From positions 62,001 to 126,000 of the forward strand of contig CAVTJA010000002.1 of assembly GCA_963735005.1 (NCBI GenBank): DNA of 64,000 nucleotides, in the 5' to 3' direction. Each line of letters begins with the position of its first letter. Position 1 is the stretch's first letter. This document shows positions 7,558 to 21,120 of the stretch, in pieces. A program made the translations under genes and the position numbers. The notes below the pieces were generated by a model, which did not search any database, was not told the DNA's origin, and was given only the letters and a program-made list of their open reading frames with translations. The DNA is from WTKG01 sp963735005 (lineage in GTDB: Bacteria; Actinomycetota; Actinomycetes; Actinomycetales; Demequinaceae).

Positions 7558-7693
7558 CCATAGTTGCGCTGCAATTCGTCCTGCCCTCACATGCCTACCC
7601 GGCGTGCGCCCGCTCAAGCGGCTAGCCCCGGGGTCCGGTGGAGCCGTGGCAAGCAGCACTGCATCGAGTGAACTCGTAGGGAAGGACACCCCG

Positions 7694-10600
7694 TTGGCTG
7701 CCTCGCGCACCGCAACCGCAACAGCAATTAAGAACCGTAGTGCCTCACGGCGCGTATCGTTCGCCCGCATCTCCGAACCGCTTGAGGTCCCGAACCTCAT
7801 CGGCCTGCAGACCGAGTCCTTTGACTGGCTGCTCGGAAACGACCTCTGGAAGGAACGCGTCAAGGCCGCCAAGAAGGCTGGCCGCAGCGACGTTCCCGAG
7901 ATCGCTGGGCTCCAGGAGATCTTCGAGGAGATCTCTCCGATCGAGGACTTCAACCAGACGATGTCGCTGTCGTTCTCGGACCCGTACTTCGAGGACCCGC
8001 GCCACACTCCTGCCGAGTGCAAGGAGAAGGACTTCACCTACGCGGCGCAGCTCTTCGTCACCGCGGAGTTCATGAACCACACCACGGGCGAGATCAAGTC
8101 GCAGACAGTATTTATGGGTGACTTCCCGCTCATGACCGAGCGCGGCACGTTCATTGTCAACGGAACCGAGCGCGTCGTCGTGTCGCAGCTTGTCCGTTCG
8201 CCCGGCGTCTACTTCGAGCGCACGCCCGACAAAACGTCCGACAAGGACATCCTCACCGCCAAGATCATCCCGTCGCGCGGCGCGTGGCTGGAATTCGAGA
8301 TTGACAAGCGCGACTCCGTCGGCGTGCGTGTCGACCGCAAGCGCAAGCAGCCCGTCACCCTGTTCCTCAAGGCGCTCGGCATGACCACCGAGGAGATCGA
8401 GAAGGAGTTCAAGGACTTCCCGACCGTCCTCGAGACGCTCGCGAAGGACACAGTCACTCACCAGGAAGAGGCGCTCGTCGACCTCTACCGCAAGCTTCGT
8501 CCGGGCGAGCCGCCCACGGTCGAGGCCGGCCGCAACCTGCTCGACAACTTCTACTTCAACAGCAAGCGCTACGACCTCGCGAAGGTCGGACGCTTCAAGC
8601 TGAACAAGAAGCTCGGCCTCAAGAAGCCGCTCGGCGACTCGGTGCTCAGCCTCGAAGACGTCGTGGCGACCATCAAGTACATCGCTGCCGCGCACGCGCA
8701 CGTCGCCAAGATTGACTCGGCCGCTGGCGAGCTGTTCGTCGAGACCGACGACATCGACCACTTCGGCAACCGCCGCATCCGCGCGGTGGGCGAGCTGATC
8801 CAGAACCAGATCCGCACCGGACTATCGCGCATGGAGCGCGTCGTCCGCGAGCGCATGACGACTCAGGACGTCGAGGCCATCACGCCGCAGACCCTGATCA
8901 ACACGCGCCCCGTGGTCGCCGCGATCCGCGAGTTCTTCGGAACCTCGCAGCTGTCGCAGTTCATGGACCAGAACAACCCGCTCGCGGGCCTCACCCACAA
9001 GCGTCGCCTGTCGGCGCTTGGCCCGGGTGGCCTCTCGCGCGACCGCGCAGGCATGGAAGTCCGCGACGTCCACGCGTCGCACTACGGACGCATGTGCCCC
9101 ATCGAGACCCCTGAAGGCCCGAACATCGGCCTGATCGGTTCGCTCGCATCGTTCGGCCGCATCAACCCGCTTGGCTTCGTCGAGACCCCGTACCGCAAGG
9201 TCGTCAAGGGCAAGGTCACGGACCAGGTGGACTACCTGTCCGCCGACGACGAGGATCACTTCGTCATTGCCCAGGCAAACGCGGCCCTCAAGGACGACGG
9301 CGGCTTCGCCGACGAGCGCGTCCTTGTGCGCTCGCGTTTCGGTGAGGTCGAGTTCGTGACCCCCGAGGCCGTGGACTACATGGACGTCTCGCCGCGCCAG
9401 ATGGTGTCGGTCGCGACGGCCCTGATCCCGTTCCTCGAGCACGACGACGCCAACCGCGCACTCATGGGTGCCAACATGCAGCGGCAGGCGGTGCCGCTTG
9501 TTCGCACCGAGGCGCCGCTGGTCGGCACCGGCATGGAGCGCCGCGCGGCCATTGACGCCGGCGACGTCGTCATTGCCGACAAGGCCGGCGCCGTGACCGA
9601 GGTCTCCTCCGACCTCGTCACCGTCGCGAACGACGACGGCACGACCAGCTCGTACCGCATCGCAAAGTTCGAGCGCTCGAACCAGGGCACTAGTTACAAC
9701 CAGCGGGTGCTCGTGGACGAGGGCCAGGCGGTCGTGGCCGGATCGGTGATCGCCGACGGCCCCGCCACCGACGAGGGCGATCTCGCCCTTGGCAAGAACG
9801 TGCTCGTCGCGTTCATGTGCTGGGAAGGCCACAACTACGAGGACGCGATCATCTTGTCGCAGCGCCTCGTTCAGGACGACACCCTCTCGTCGATTCATAT
9901 CGAGGAGCACGAGGTCGACGCCCGCGACACCAAGCTCGGCCCGGAGGAGATCACTCGGGACATCCCGAACGCCTCCGAGGAGGTCCTCGCGGACCTCGAC
10001 GAGCGAGGCATCGTGCGCATCGGCGCCGAGGTCCGCGCAGGAGACATCCTGGTCGGCAAGGTCACGCCCAAGGGCGAGACGGAGCTCACCCCGGAGGAGC
10101 GCCTGCTGCGCGCCATCTTCGGTGAGAAGGCCCGCGAGGTTCGCGACACGTCGCTCAAGGTTCCCCACGGCGAGTCCGGCACCGTCATCGGCGTCCGTGT
10201 CTTCTCCGACGAGGACGGCGACGACCTGCCCGCTGGCGTGAACGAGCTGGTCCGCGTTTATATTGCCCAGCGCCGCAAGATCCAGGAAGGCGACAAGCTC
10301 GCCGGCCGTCACGGCAACAAGGGCGTCATCTCGACGATCCTGCCGATCGAGGACATGCCGTTCCTTGCGGACGGCACCCCGGTGGACGTCATCCTCAACC
10401 CGCTCGGCGTGCCCGGCCGTATGAACGTCGGCCAGGTTCTCGAGACTCACCTTGGGTGGGTCGCCAAGCAGGGCTGGGACGCGTCCGAGGCGAAGGGCGA
10501 CTGGCTGCGCAACCTCCCCGAGGGCGCCACTAAGTCCGACCCCGGCACCCCGGTCGCCACCCCGGTCTTCGACGGAATCCAGGAGGAGACCCTCAACGGC

Positions 10601-11173
10601 CTCCGCTCCGTGGTCACCCCGAACCGCGACGGCGAGCGCCTTGTTGGCGACGACGGCAAGACCCGCCTCTTCGACGGCCGCTCCGGCGAGCTGTTCCCCG
10701 AGCCGGTGGCCGTGGGCTACAAGTACATCCTGAAGCTCCACCACCTGGTGGACGACAAGATCCACGCTCGCTCCACGGGTCCGTACTCGATGATCACGCA
10801 GCAGCCCCTGGGCGGTAAGGCCCAGTTCGGTGGCCAGCGATTCGGCGAGATGGAAGTGTGGGCACTCGAAGCGTACGGCGCCGCCTACGCGCTCCAGGAG
10901 CTCCTCACTATCAAGTCGGACGACGTGCTCGGCCGCGTGAAGGTGTACGAGGCCATCGTCAAGGGTCAGAACATCCCCGAACCTGGGCTCCCGGAATCCT
11001 TCCGCGTCCTCATGAAGGAGATGCAGTCCCTGTGCCTGAACGTCGAGGTTCTCAACTCTGAGGGCGGGCTCGTCGAAATGCGCGAAACCGAGGACGACGC
11101 CTACCAGGCCGCCGAATCGCTCGGAATTTCCCTGTCCAGCCGCCCGGACGCTTCCAGCGTCGACGAGATCTAA
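7694..11173 (+). CDS. rpoB: DNA-directed RNA polymerase subunit beta
   Basis: The beta subunit of RNA polymerase. The product is 1159 residues from TTG 7694, the usual actinobacterial length. TTG is preferred because GGGAAGGA (7679-7686) is ideally placed and homology begins at AASRTATAT; an in-frame GTG at 7604 would add 30 unlike residues. The rifampicin pocket (about 8935-9060) reads SQLSQFMDQNNPLAG and THKRRLSALGPGGL, the wild-type susceptible pattern. EGPNIGLIGSL, GHNYEDAIILS and the C-terminal GGKAQFGGQRFGEMEVWALEAYGAA are all present. rpoC follows after 12 bases. Confidence 0.97.
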   Translation: MAASRTATATAIKNRSASRRVSFARISEPLEVPNLIGLQTESFDWLLGNDLWKERVKAAKKAGRSDVPEIAGLQEIFEEISPIEDFNQTMSLSFSDPYFEDPRHTPAECKEKDFTYAAQLFVTAEFMNHTTGEIKSQTVFMGDFPLMTERGTFIVNGTERVVVSQLVRSPGVYFERTPDKTSDKDILTAKIIPSRGAWLEFEIDKRDSVGVRVDRKRKQPVTLFLKALGMTTEEIEKEFKDFPTVLETLAKDTVTHQEEALVDLYRKLRPGEPPTVEAGRNLLDNFYFNSKRYDLAKVGRFKLNKKLGLKKPLGDSVLSLEDVVATIKYIAAAHAHVAKIDSAAGELFVETDDIDHFGNRRIRAVGELIQNQIRTGLSRMERVVRERMTTQDVEAITPQTLINTRPVVAAIREFFGTSQLSQFMDQNNPLAGLTHKRRLSALGPGGLSRDRAGMEVRDVHASHYGRMCPIETPEGPNIGLIGSLASFGRINPLGFVETPYRKVVKGKVTDQVDYLSADDEDHFVIAQANAALKDDGGFADERVLVRSRFGEVEFVTPEAVDYMDVSPRQMVSVATALIPFLEHDDANRALMGANMQRQAVPLVRTEAPLVGTGMERRAAIDAGDVVIADKAGAVTEVSSDLVTVANDDGTTSSYRIAKFERSNQGTSYNQRVLVDEGQAVVAGSVIADGPATDEGDLALGKNVLVAFMCWEGHNYEDAIILSQRLVQDDTLSSIHIEEHEVDARDTKLGPEEITRDIPNASEEVLADLDERGIVRIGAEVRAGDILVGKVTPKGETELTPEERLLRAIFGEKAREVRDTSLKVPHGESGTVIGVRVFSDEDGDDLPAGVNELVRVYIAQRRKIQEGDKLAGRHGNKGVISTILPIEDMPFLADGTPVDVILNPLGVPGRMNVGQVLETHLGWVAKQGWDASEAKGDWLRNLPEGATKSDPGTPVATPVFDGIQEETLNGLRSVVTPNRDGERLVGDDGKTRLFDGRSGELFPEPVAVGYKYILKLHHLVDDKIHARSTGPYSMITQQPLGGKAQFGGQRFGEMEVWALEAYGAAYALQELLTIKSDDVLGRVKVYEAIVKGQNIPEPGLPESFRVLMKEMQSLCLNVEVLNSEGGLVEMRETEDDAYQAAESLGISLSSRPDASSVDEI

Positions 11174-11185
11174 GGAGAGCGACAC

Positions 11186-15064
<3,879 letters not shown>

Positions 15065-15085
15065 CGACGCTCACGCGACGTGACG

Positions 15086-15122
15086 CGAGGGCGGCCCGGG
15101 TATGTGCCCGCGGCCGCCCTCG
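15086..15122. terminator. intrinsic terminator between rpoC and the metallopeptidase gene
   Basis: CGAGGGCGGCC plus CGGG pairs with CCCG plus GGCCGCCCTCG around a TATGTG loop, with one bulged C. It lies between convergent genes and could serve both. Confidence 0.7.
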
Positions 15123-15134
15123 CCGTCTTGTCGC

Positions 15135-15956
15135 CTAGCAGTCGCCCCGATAGATGGAACGGGCTGCCGCGTCGGTGGTCTTGCCGAAGTGGTACTCCGG
15201 ATACGGCTCAGCCTGGTCCGTGAGCCGCTGCTTGTTCGCGTTGAGAAACAGCACGGCGTAGGAGTTCGTCACGCCCTCCGGGATCTCCCCAGCGACGCCC
15301 GGGCGAGTGGTGCGACATCGCATATAGATGGAGTGGTGACTGAGTTCGTGCTTGATGGTGTCCACGAACCGCTGGTCGTACAAAATCTCGGGCATGGAAT
15401 CTGAGTCGCTGTTGAGGATGACGATGGGGCTTGGCCACCCGCAGTACCATGCAACGACGTTGCTCGGTGGATTGGGCCGATTGCAGACCTGGTCGTCGGG
15501 CGCGCTCCAGTACACCTTGATGCCAAACATCCACGCCAAGTCGCGGGCCGCGCCCAGATACGAGCCGTCGGCGTCGGGCGTTGCGGTGTAATGGCGAGCG
15601 TAAGACTCGCTCTGCTCAAGCGTTGCGCCCTTGACGGCAGTCAGCGGCGCGTCCGCGGCGATCTCTTCGAGCGTGTTGTTCTGGCGTTCAGCGAGTGCCT
15701 GCTCGCGTTGCCCCTGGAAGTAGTAGAACGCGAGGAGCGTGACGCACAGGATCGCGACCCAGCGCACGATGGGGTTGGTGCCGCTGGAGCGGGGGATGTA
15801 CAGCGTTGGGAGCGGGGTGTGCGGCCGGCCCGCGACCTCTGGTCGCGCCGGGACCTGAGGGCCGGCGGGCGAGTCCTGAGGCTCGACGGTGGCCTCTGGG
15901 GTCGGAGGGCCGAGGCGGAGCTCAGGGGGCAGTTCCCCTGGGTAGAAAGTCGCCAT
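15135..15956 (-). CDS. membrane-anchored HExxH metallopeptidase-like protein
   Basis: I do not recognise a named family. The 273-residue product has a proline-rich cytoplasmic N-terminus, one transmembrane helix at about 63-80 (IVRWVAILCVTLLAFYYF), and an extracytoplasmic domain with KHELSHH (H203, E204, H207), a zinc-metallopeptidase signature, followed by AGEIPEGVTNSYA that could supply a third ligand. Cysteines near 158, 172, 214 and 273 could form disulfides. ATG 15956 is chosen because it starts a natural cytoplasmic segment; the longer frame from 16070 would overlap the rpsL promoter. It is convergent with rpoC and divergent from rpsL. A secreted protease role is inference. Confidence 0.75.
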   Translation of the reverse strand: MATFYPGELPPELRLGPPTPEATVEPQDSPAGPQVPARPEVAGRPHTPLPTLYIPRSSGTNPIVRWVAILCVTLLAFYYFQGQREQALAERQNNTLEEIAADAPLTAVKGATLEQSESYARHYTATPDADGSYLGAARDLAWMFGIKVYWSAPDDQVCNRPNPPSNVVAWYCGWPSPIVILNSDSDSMPEILYDQRFVDTIKHELSHHSIYMRCRTTRPGVAGEIPEGVTNSYAVLFLNANKQRLTDQAEPYPEYHFGKTTDAAARSIYRGDC

Positions 15957-16069
15957 GCTGCGCCCGCCCTCGATCAGCCGCGCACCCGGTACGAGTTGCG
16001 CTGAGAGCGATGCTAGCGTCGTTCCTGTCGGCGCGCGCGGGATGCGTGCGCCCCGAGGCAAGATCCACA

Positions 16070-16098
16070 TTGACTCGCTCGCGGCGTTCGGGTACCGT
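16070..16098 (+). promoter_or_regulatory. promoter of the rpsL-rpsG-fusA operon
   Basis: TTGACT (16070-16075), a 17-base spacer and TACCGT (16093-16098) are a near-consensus promoter, leaving a leader of about 125 bases before rpsL. Confidence 0.7.
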
Positions 16099-16231
16099 AA
16101 GTGGCCGTGCCCGCGCCGTCGGGCCCCTTTTGCTGTGCCTCACGCGGAAAGCACCACATGGTGCGACACGCCCGGGCGCGGGGGTCGGCATACGGCCAGA
16201 CGCATTTTCACGAACTAACAACGGAGAAGTA

Positions 16232-16606
16232 GTGCCCACGATTCAGCAGCTGGTGCGGAAGGGTCGCCACCCCAAGGCGTCCAAGACCAAGACCCCCGCC
16301 CTTAAGGCGAGCCCGCAGCGCCGTGGCGTTTGCACGCGCGTTTACACGACCACGCCCAAGAAGCCGAACTCGGCGCTCCGCAAGGTCGCGCGCGTTCGTC
16401 TTTCCACGGGTATCGAGGTCACGGCGTACATCCCCGGTGAGGGCCACAACCTTCAGGAGCACTCGATCGTGCTCGTCCGCGGCGGTCGTGTGAAGGACCT
16501 CCCCGGTGTTCGCTACAAGATCGTGCGCGGCTCGCTCGACACGCAGGGTGTCAAGGACCGCCAGCAGGCACGCAGCCGCTACGGCGCGAAGAGGGAGAAG
16601 AAGTAA
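16232..16606 (+). CDS. rpsL: 30S ribosomal protein S12
   Basis: S12 sits at the decoding centre and is the classic streptomycin-resistance locus. The 124-residue protein reads PTIQQLVRKGR at the start, TTPKKPNSALRK with K43 and K44, and GGRVKDLPGVRY with K88, D89 and P91, all wild-type; streptomycin susceptibility is the simple prediction. The GTG at 16232 is chosen for the GGAGAAGT ribosome site and for matching the conserved N-terminus. The stop overlaps the rpsG start as TAATG. Confidence 0.97.
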   Translation: MPTIQQLVRKGRHPKASKTKTPALKASPQRRGVCTRVYTTTPKKPNSALRKVARVRLSTGIEVTAYIPGEGHNLQEHSIVLVRGGRVKDLPGVRYKIVRGSLDTQGVKDRQQARSRYGAKREKK

Positions 16607-17076
16607 TGCCTCGCAAAGGCCCGGCCCCCAAGCGGCCCGTTATCAACGACCCGGTTCACGGCGCCCCCGTCGTGACGCAGCTCATCAACAAGGTGCTCAA
16701 GGACGGCAAGAAGTCCGTCGCCGAGCGCACCGTGTACGGCGCCCTCGAGGGTGTCGCCGAGAAGTCGGGCCAGGAGCCCGTCTCGGTGCTGAAGCGTGCG
16801 CTCGACAACGTCCGCCCCGCGCTCGAGGTTCGCTCGCGCCGCGTGGGTGGTGCGACCTACCAGGTGCCCGTCGACGTCCGTCCGGCTCGCGCGAACACGC
16901 TCGCGCTACGCTGGCTCGTCGACTTCGCGCGCGACCGCCGCGAGAACACCATGACCGAGCGTCTCATGAACGAGATTCTGGACGCCTCGAACGGCCTGGG
17001 TGCTGCCGTCAAGCGCCGCGAAGACATGCACAAGATGGCGGAGTCCAACAAGGCCTTCGCCCACTACCGCTGGTAA
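16606..17076 (+). CDS. rpsG: 30S ribosomal protein S7
   Basis: S7 nucleates assembly of the 30S head and contacts E-site tRNA. The 156-residue product has PRKGPAPKRPVINDPV, LINKVLKDGKKSVAERTVYGAL, the RSRRVGGATYQVPVDVRP beta-hairpin and the C-terminal HKMAESNKAFAHYRW. Length is standard. Its start overlaps the rpsL stop, suggesting coupling. Confidence 0.97.
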   Translation: MPRKGPAPKRPVINDPVHGAPVVTQLINKVLKDGKKSVAERTVYGALEGVAEKSGQEPVSVLKRALDNVRPALEVRSRRVGGATYQVPVDVRPARANTLALRWLVDFARDRRENTMTERLMNEILDASNGLGAAVKRREDMHKMAESNKAFAHYRW

Positions 17077-17107
17077 CTCGGTAGAGAAGGAATAAGGGGA
17101 ACCCGCT

Positions 17108-19210
17108 GTGGCACAGGACGTGCTGACTGACCTCACGAAGGTCCGCAACATCGGCATCATGGCTCACATTGATGCAGGCAAGACCACGACGACCGAGCGC
17201 ATCCTGTTTTACACGGGTATCACGCACAAGATCGGTGAAGTTCACGATGGCGCCGCGACCATGGACCACATGGCGCAGGAGCAGGAGCGTGGCATCACCA
17301 TCACGTCTGCTGCGACCACGTGCTTCTGGGACAACCACCAGATCAACATCATCGACACGCCTGGGCACGTCGACTTCACCGTTGAGGTGGAGCGCTCGCT
17401 CCGCGTGCTCGACGGCGCGGTCGCGGTGTTTGACGGCAAGGAGGGCGTCGAGCCCCAGTCGGAGACCGTGTGGCGCCAGGCGGACAAGTACAACGTCCCC
17501 CGCATCTGCTTCGTCAACAAGATGGACAAACTTGGCGCGGATTTCTACTTCACCGTCAAGACGATCATCGACCGCCTGAAGGCGACCCCGCTTCCGATCC
17601 AGCTACCGATCGGCGCCGAGAACGACTTCATCGGTGTCATTGACCTTGTCGAGATGCGCGCGCTTACGTGGCGCGGCGAGACCGACATGGGTGCCGCGTA
17701 CGCGATCGAGGAAATCCCCGAGGACCTCAAGGAGAAGGCCGACGAGTACCGCGCCAAGCTTCTCGAGACCGTCGCCGAGACCGACGACGCGCTCATGGAG
17801 CGCTATTTCGCTGGCGAGGAGATCACCGTTCCCGAGATCAAGGCCGCGATTCGCAAGCTGACCGTCGCGGGTGAGGCGTACCCGATCCTTTGTGGCTCCG
17901 CGTACAAGAACAAGGGCGTCCAGCCCATGCTCGACGCGGTCGTCGACTACCTTCCGAACCCGCTTGACGTGGGCGCCATCGAGGGCCACGACGTCAACGA
18001 TGCCGAGAAGATCGTCGAGCGCCACTCGGACGCGACGGAGCCGTTCTCGGCTCTCGCGTTCAAGGTCGTCTCCCACGAGTTCTTCGGCAAGCTCACGTAC
18101 GTGCGCGTGTACTCCGGCCGGCTCGAGTCCGGCGCCCCGGTGCTCAATGCCACCAAGGGCAAGAAGGAGCGCATCGGCAAGCTGTTCCAGATGCACTCCA
18201 ATAAGGAGAACCCCGTCGACTCGATCTCGGCGGGACACATCTACGCCGTGATCGGTCTCAAGAACACGACCACCGGCGACACCCTGTGCGACGCCGACCA
18301 CCCGGTCGTGCTCGAGTCCATGACGTTCCCCGAGCCCGTCATCTCTGTGGCCATCGAGCCCAAGACGAAGGCGGACCAGGAGAAGCTTTCGCTGGCGATC
18401 CAGAAGCTCGCCGAGGAAGACCCGACTTTCCGGGTTTCGCTCGACGAGGACACGGGCCAGACGATCATCGCCGGCATGGGCGAGCTGCACCTTGACATCC
18501 TCGTGGACCGCATGAAGCGCGAGTTCAAGGTCGAGGCCAACGTCGGTAAGCCGCAGGTCGCGTACCGCGAGACCATCAAGTCGAAGGTCGAGAAGTACGA
18601 CTACACCCACAAGAAGCAGACGGGTGGTTCCGGCCAGTTCGCCAAGGTTCAGGTCACGATCGAGCCGCTGCCGGCCGATTCCGAGGTCACCTACGAGTTT
18701 GAGAACGCCGTCACCGGCGGGCGCGTCCCGCGCGAATACATCCCGTCCGTGGACGCCGGTATTCAGGCAGCCATGGAACTGGGTGTCCTCGCGGGCTACC
18801 CGATGGTCGGCGTCAAGGCCACGCTGCTGGACGGTCAGTACCACGATGTGGACTCGTCCGAGATGGCGTTCAAGATTGCCGGATCGATGGTGTTCAAGGA
18901 GGCGGCCCGCAAGGCCAACCCTGTCATCCTCGAACCGGTCATGGCCGTCGAGGTGCGCACGCCCGAGGAGTACATGGGCGACGTCATCGGCGACCTCAAC
19001 TCGCGTCGCGGGCAGATCTCCTCCATGGAAGAAGCCCACGGCGTGAAGGTTGTCAGTGCCCTAGTGCCGCTGTCCGAGATGTTCGGGTACGTCGGTGACC
19101 TCCGGTCCAAGACCCAGGGTCGCGCCGTCTACTCGATGCAGTTCGACAGCTACGCAGAGGTTCCTCGGGCAGTCGCCGAGGAGATCATCGCAAAGACCCG
19201 GGGCGAGTAG
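17108..19210 (+). CDS. fusA: elongation factor G
   Basis: The translocation and ribosome-recycling GTPase. The 700-residue protein shows G1 AHIDAGKTTTTE, switch I RGITITSAATT, G3 DTPGHVDFTVEVERSLRVLDG, G4 NKMD, and domains II-V including the domain IV glycine-rich stretch (THKKQTGGSGQFAKV) and MFGYVGDLRSKTQGRA near the end. Length is standard. The GTG start at 17108 follows an AAGGAATAAGGGGA ribosome site, 31 bases after rpsG. Confidence 0.97.
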   Translation: MAQDVLTDLTKVRNIGIMAHIDAGKTTTTERILFYTGITHKIGEVHDGAATMDHMAQEQERGITITSAATTCFWDNHQINIIDTPGHVDFTVEVERSLRVLDGAVAVFDGKEGVEPQSETVWRQADKYNVPRICFVNKMDKLGADFYFTVKTIIDRLKATPLPIQLPIGAENDFIGVIDLVEMRALTWRGETDMGAAYAIEEIPEDLKEKADEYRAKLLETVAETDDALMERYFAGEEITVPEIKAAIRKLTVAGEAYPILCGSAYKNKGVQPMLDAVVDYLPNPLDVGAIEGHDVNDAEKIVERHSDATEPFSALAFKVVSHEFFGKLTYVRVYSGRLESGAPVLNATKGKKERIGKLFQMHSNKENPVDSISAGHIYAVIGLKNTTTGDTLCDADHPVVLESMTFPEPVISVAIEPKTKADQEKLSLAIQKLAEEDPTFRVSLDEDTGQTIIAGMGELHLDILVDRMKREFKVEANVGKPQVAYRETIKSKVEKYDYTHKKQTGGSGQFAKVQVTIEPLPADSEVTYEFENAVTGGRVPREYIPSVDAGIQAAMELGVLAGYPMVGVKATLLDGQYHDVDSSEMAFKIAGSMVFKEAARKANPVILEPVMAVEVRTPEEYMGDVIGDLNSRRGQISSMEEAHGVKVVSALVPLSEMFGYVGDLRSKTQGRAVYSMQFDSYAEVPRAVAEEIIAKTRGE

Positions 19211-19328
19211 TCCCACCGGTTGAGATAACACAAGAAACAACAAGCGACCAGTAGGAATACGACGCCCATCGATGGCCTCCCGGCCATAGACAGTTTCGAA
19301 TTTTCTACCCGAGTCTCAGGAGGAAGTA

Positions 19329-20519
19329 ATGGCTAAGGCCAAGTTTGAGCGGAGCAAGCCGCACGTCAACATCGGGACCATTGGTCACGTTGACCACGGC
19401 AAGACGACGCTCACCGCTGCAATTTCGAAGGTCCTTCACGACAAGTACCCGGACCTGAACCCCTTCACGCCTTTCGACGAGATCGACAAGGCTCCGGAGG
19501 AGAAGGAGCGCGGTATCACCATCAACATCGCGCACATCGAGTACCAGACGGAAAAGCGCCACTACGCGCACGTCGACGCCCCCGGTCACGCTGACTACAT
19601 CAAGAACATGATCACGGGTGCCGCCCAGATGGACGGCGCAATCCTCGTGGTGGCAGCGACCGACGGCCCGATGGCGCAGACGCGCGAGCACGTGCTGCTC
19701 GCCAAGCAGGTCGGAGTGCCGTACCTGATGGTTGCCCTCAACAAGGCCGACATGGTCGACGACGAGGAAATCCTCGAGCTCGTCGAGGTTGAGGTCCGTG
19801 ACCTTCTCTCGAGCCAGGGCTTCGACGGCGACAACGCTCCGGTTATCCGTGTCTCGGCGCTCAAGGCGCTCGAGGGCGACGCCGAGTGGGTCAAGACGGT
19901 TGAGGCACTGATGGACGCGGTGGACGAAAACATCCCCGAGCCCGTCCGCGACCTCGACAAGCCGTTCCTGATGCCGATTGAGGATGTCTTCACGATCACC
20001 GGTCGTGGAACCGTCGTCACCGGCAAGGTCGAGCGTGGCAAGCTGAAGGTGAACTCGGAGGTCGAGATCCTCGGCATCCGCGACACCCAGAAGACCACGG
20101 TCACCGGTATCGAGACCTTCCACAAGCAGATGGACGAGTGCGAGGCCGGCGACAACACCGGTCTGCTTCTTCGCGGCACCAAGCGCGAAGACGTCGAGCG
20201 CGGCCAGGTTGTGGTTGCGCCCGGTTCGGCGAAGGGTCACACGAAGTTCGAAGGCAAGTGCTACATCCTCAACAAGGATGAGGGCGGCCGTCACAACCCC
20301 TTCTACACGAACTACCGTCCGCAGTTCTACATCCGCACCACGGACGTCACCGGCGTCATCACGCTGCCCGAGGGCACCGAGATGGTCATGCCTGGCGACA
20401 CCACCGAGATGTCGGTTGAGTTGATCCAGCCCATCGCCCTCGAAGAGGGACAGGGCTTCGCGATCCGTGAGGGTGGCCGCACCGTCGGCTCCGGCACGGT
20501 CACGAAGATCAACAACTAG
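19329..20519 (+). CDS. tuf: elongation factor Tu
   Basis: EF-Tu delivers aminoacyl-tRNA to the ribosome. The 396-residue product has GHVDHGKTTL (G1), RGITINIAHIEY (switch I), DAPGHADYIKNMITGAAQMDGAILVV (G3), NKAD (G4) and SALKALEG (G5), with the two beta-barrel domains intact. An AGGAGGAAGT ribosome site gives a strong start. A 118-base gap separates it from fusA, so tuf may also have its own promoter; no clear one was read. A GC-rich hairpin follows. Confidence 0.97.
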   Translation: MAKAKFERSKPHVNIGTIGHVDHGKTTLTAAISKVLHDKYPDLNPFTPFDEIDKAPEEKERGITINIAHIEYQTEKRHYAHVDAPGHADYIKNMITGAAQMDGAILVVAATDGPMAQTREHVLLAKQVGVPYLMVALNKADMVDDEEILELVEVEVRDLLSSQGFDGDNAPVIRVSALKALEGDAEWVKTVEALMDAVDENIPEPVRDLDKPFLMPIEDVFTITGRGTVVTGKVERGKLKVNSEVEILGIRDTQKTTVTGIETFHKQMDECEAGDNTGLLLRGTKREDVERGQVVVAPGSAKGHTKFEGKCYILNKDEGGRHNPFYTNYRPQFYIRTTDVTGVITLPEGTEMVMPGDTTEMSVELIQPIALEEGQGFAIREGGRTVGSGTVTKINN

Positions 20520-20535
20520 TACGACCACGCGTCTA

Positions 20536-20570
20536 GGCGCGGGGTTCGGTCCCAGATCGAGCCCCGCGCC
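20536..20570 (+). terminator. hairpin after tuf, possible terminator
   Basis: GGCGCGGGG (20536-20544) pairs exactly with CCCCGCGCC (20562-20570). No T-tract follows, as often in actinobacteria, so the role is inferred from position. Confidence 0.5.
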
Positions 20571-20600
20571 TGCGCGGGCCGGCCTCCGCGAGGGAGCCGG

Positions 20601-20632
20601 TTGGCATTCGGGCCAGGAATCTGGCACACTAT
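20601..20632 (+). promoter_or_regulatory. possible promoter of the S10 operon
   Basis: TTGGCA (20601-20606) precedes CACTAT (20627-20632) at 20 bases, a longer than ideal spacer. It is the best candidate in the 262-base gap before rpsJ. Confidence 0.3.
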
Positions 20633-20781
20633 CCGGGCTGCCATTTTTGGCTAGCCACACATTCACGTCCAACCCCCAACGAGAAATCGAACGGGCGCGA
20701 GCGTGTCGCCCCGCGCGACACGCCCGAGCGCGGGGGTCGGGGGTAGCAGCATCAGAACGAGAGAAAAGGCAGAACTACGCC

Positions 20782-21090
20782 ATGGCGGCACAGAAGATCC
20801 GCATTCGGCTGAAGAGCTATGACCACGAGGTCATCGACTCGTCGGCCCGCAAGATCGTTGAGACGGTCACGCGCGCAGGCGCGTCCGTTGTGGGACCCGT
20901 CCCGCTGCCCACGGAGAAGAACGTGTTCTGCGTGATCCGTTCCCCGCACAAGTACAAGGACAGCCGCGAGCACTTTGAGATGCGCACGCACAAGCGCCTC
21001 ATCGACATCGTCGACCCCACGCCTAAGGCAGTGGACTCGCTCATGCGCCTGGACCTGCCCGCAGACGTCAACATCGAGATCAAGCTCTAA
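20782..21090 (+). CDS. rpsJ: 30S ribosomal protein S10
   Basis: S10 is a 30S head protein and the contact point for NusG in transcription-translation coupling. The 102-residue protein reads KIRIRLKSYDHEVID, GPVPLPTEKNVFCVIRSPHKYKDSREHFEMRTHKRLIDI, both invariant. ATG 20782 is chosen by homology and length; the upstream open frame crosses the promoter. It heads the S10 operon, which runs without large gaps to rpsQ. Confidence 0.97.
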   Translation: MAAQKIRIRLKSYDHEVIDSSARKIVETVTRAGASVVGPVPLPTEKNVFCVIRSPHKYKDSREHFEMRTHKRLIDIVDPTPKAVDSLMRLDLPADVNIEIKL

Positions 21091-21120
21091 CTCGAGCTGC
21101 AGCAGAGGACTGAATCCATC

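Noticed and set aside
7604..7693. GTG 7604 as the rpoB start
   Set aside because: TTG 7694 has a good ribosome site and agrees with family length; the extra 30 residues are not conserved-looking.
8935..9060. Rifampicin resistance mutations
   Set aside because: All usual positions are wild-type.
8822..11185. A 787-residue open frame on the reverse strand of rpoB
   Set aside because: It is a shadow of the GC-rich codon bias of rpoB; its composition is unlike a protein and rpoB is certain.
16232..16606. Streptomycin resistance changes in rpsL
   Set aside because: K43, K88 and P91 are wild-type.
17603..19039. A long reverse-strand frame over fusA
   Set aside because: Same GC shadow effect; fusA is a secure call.
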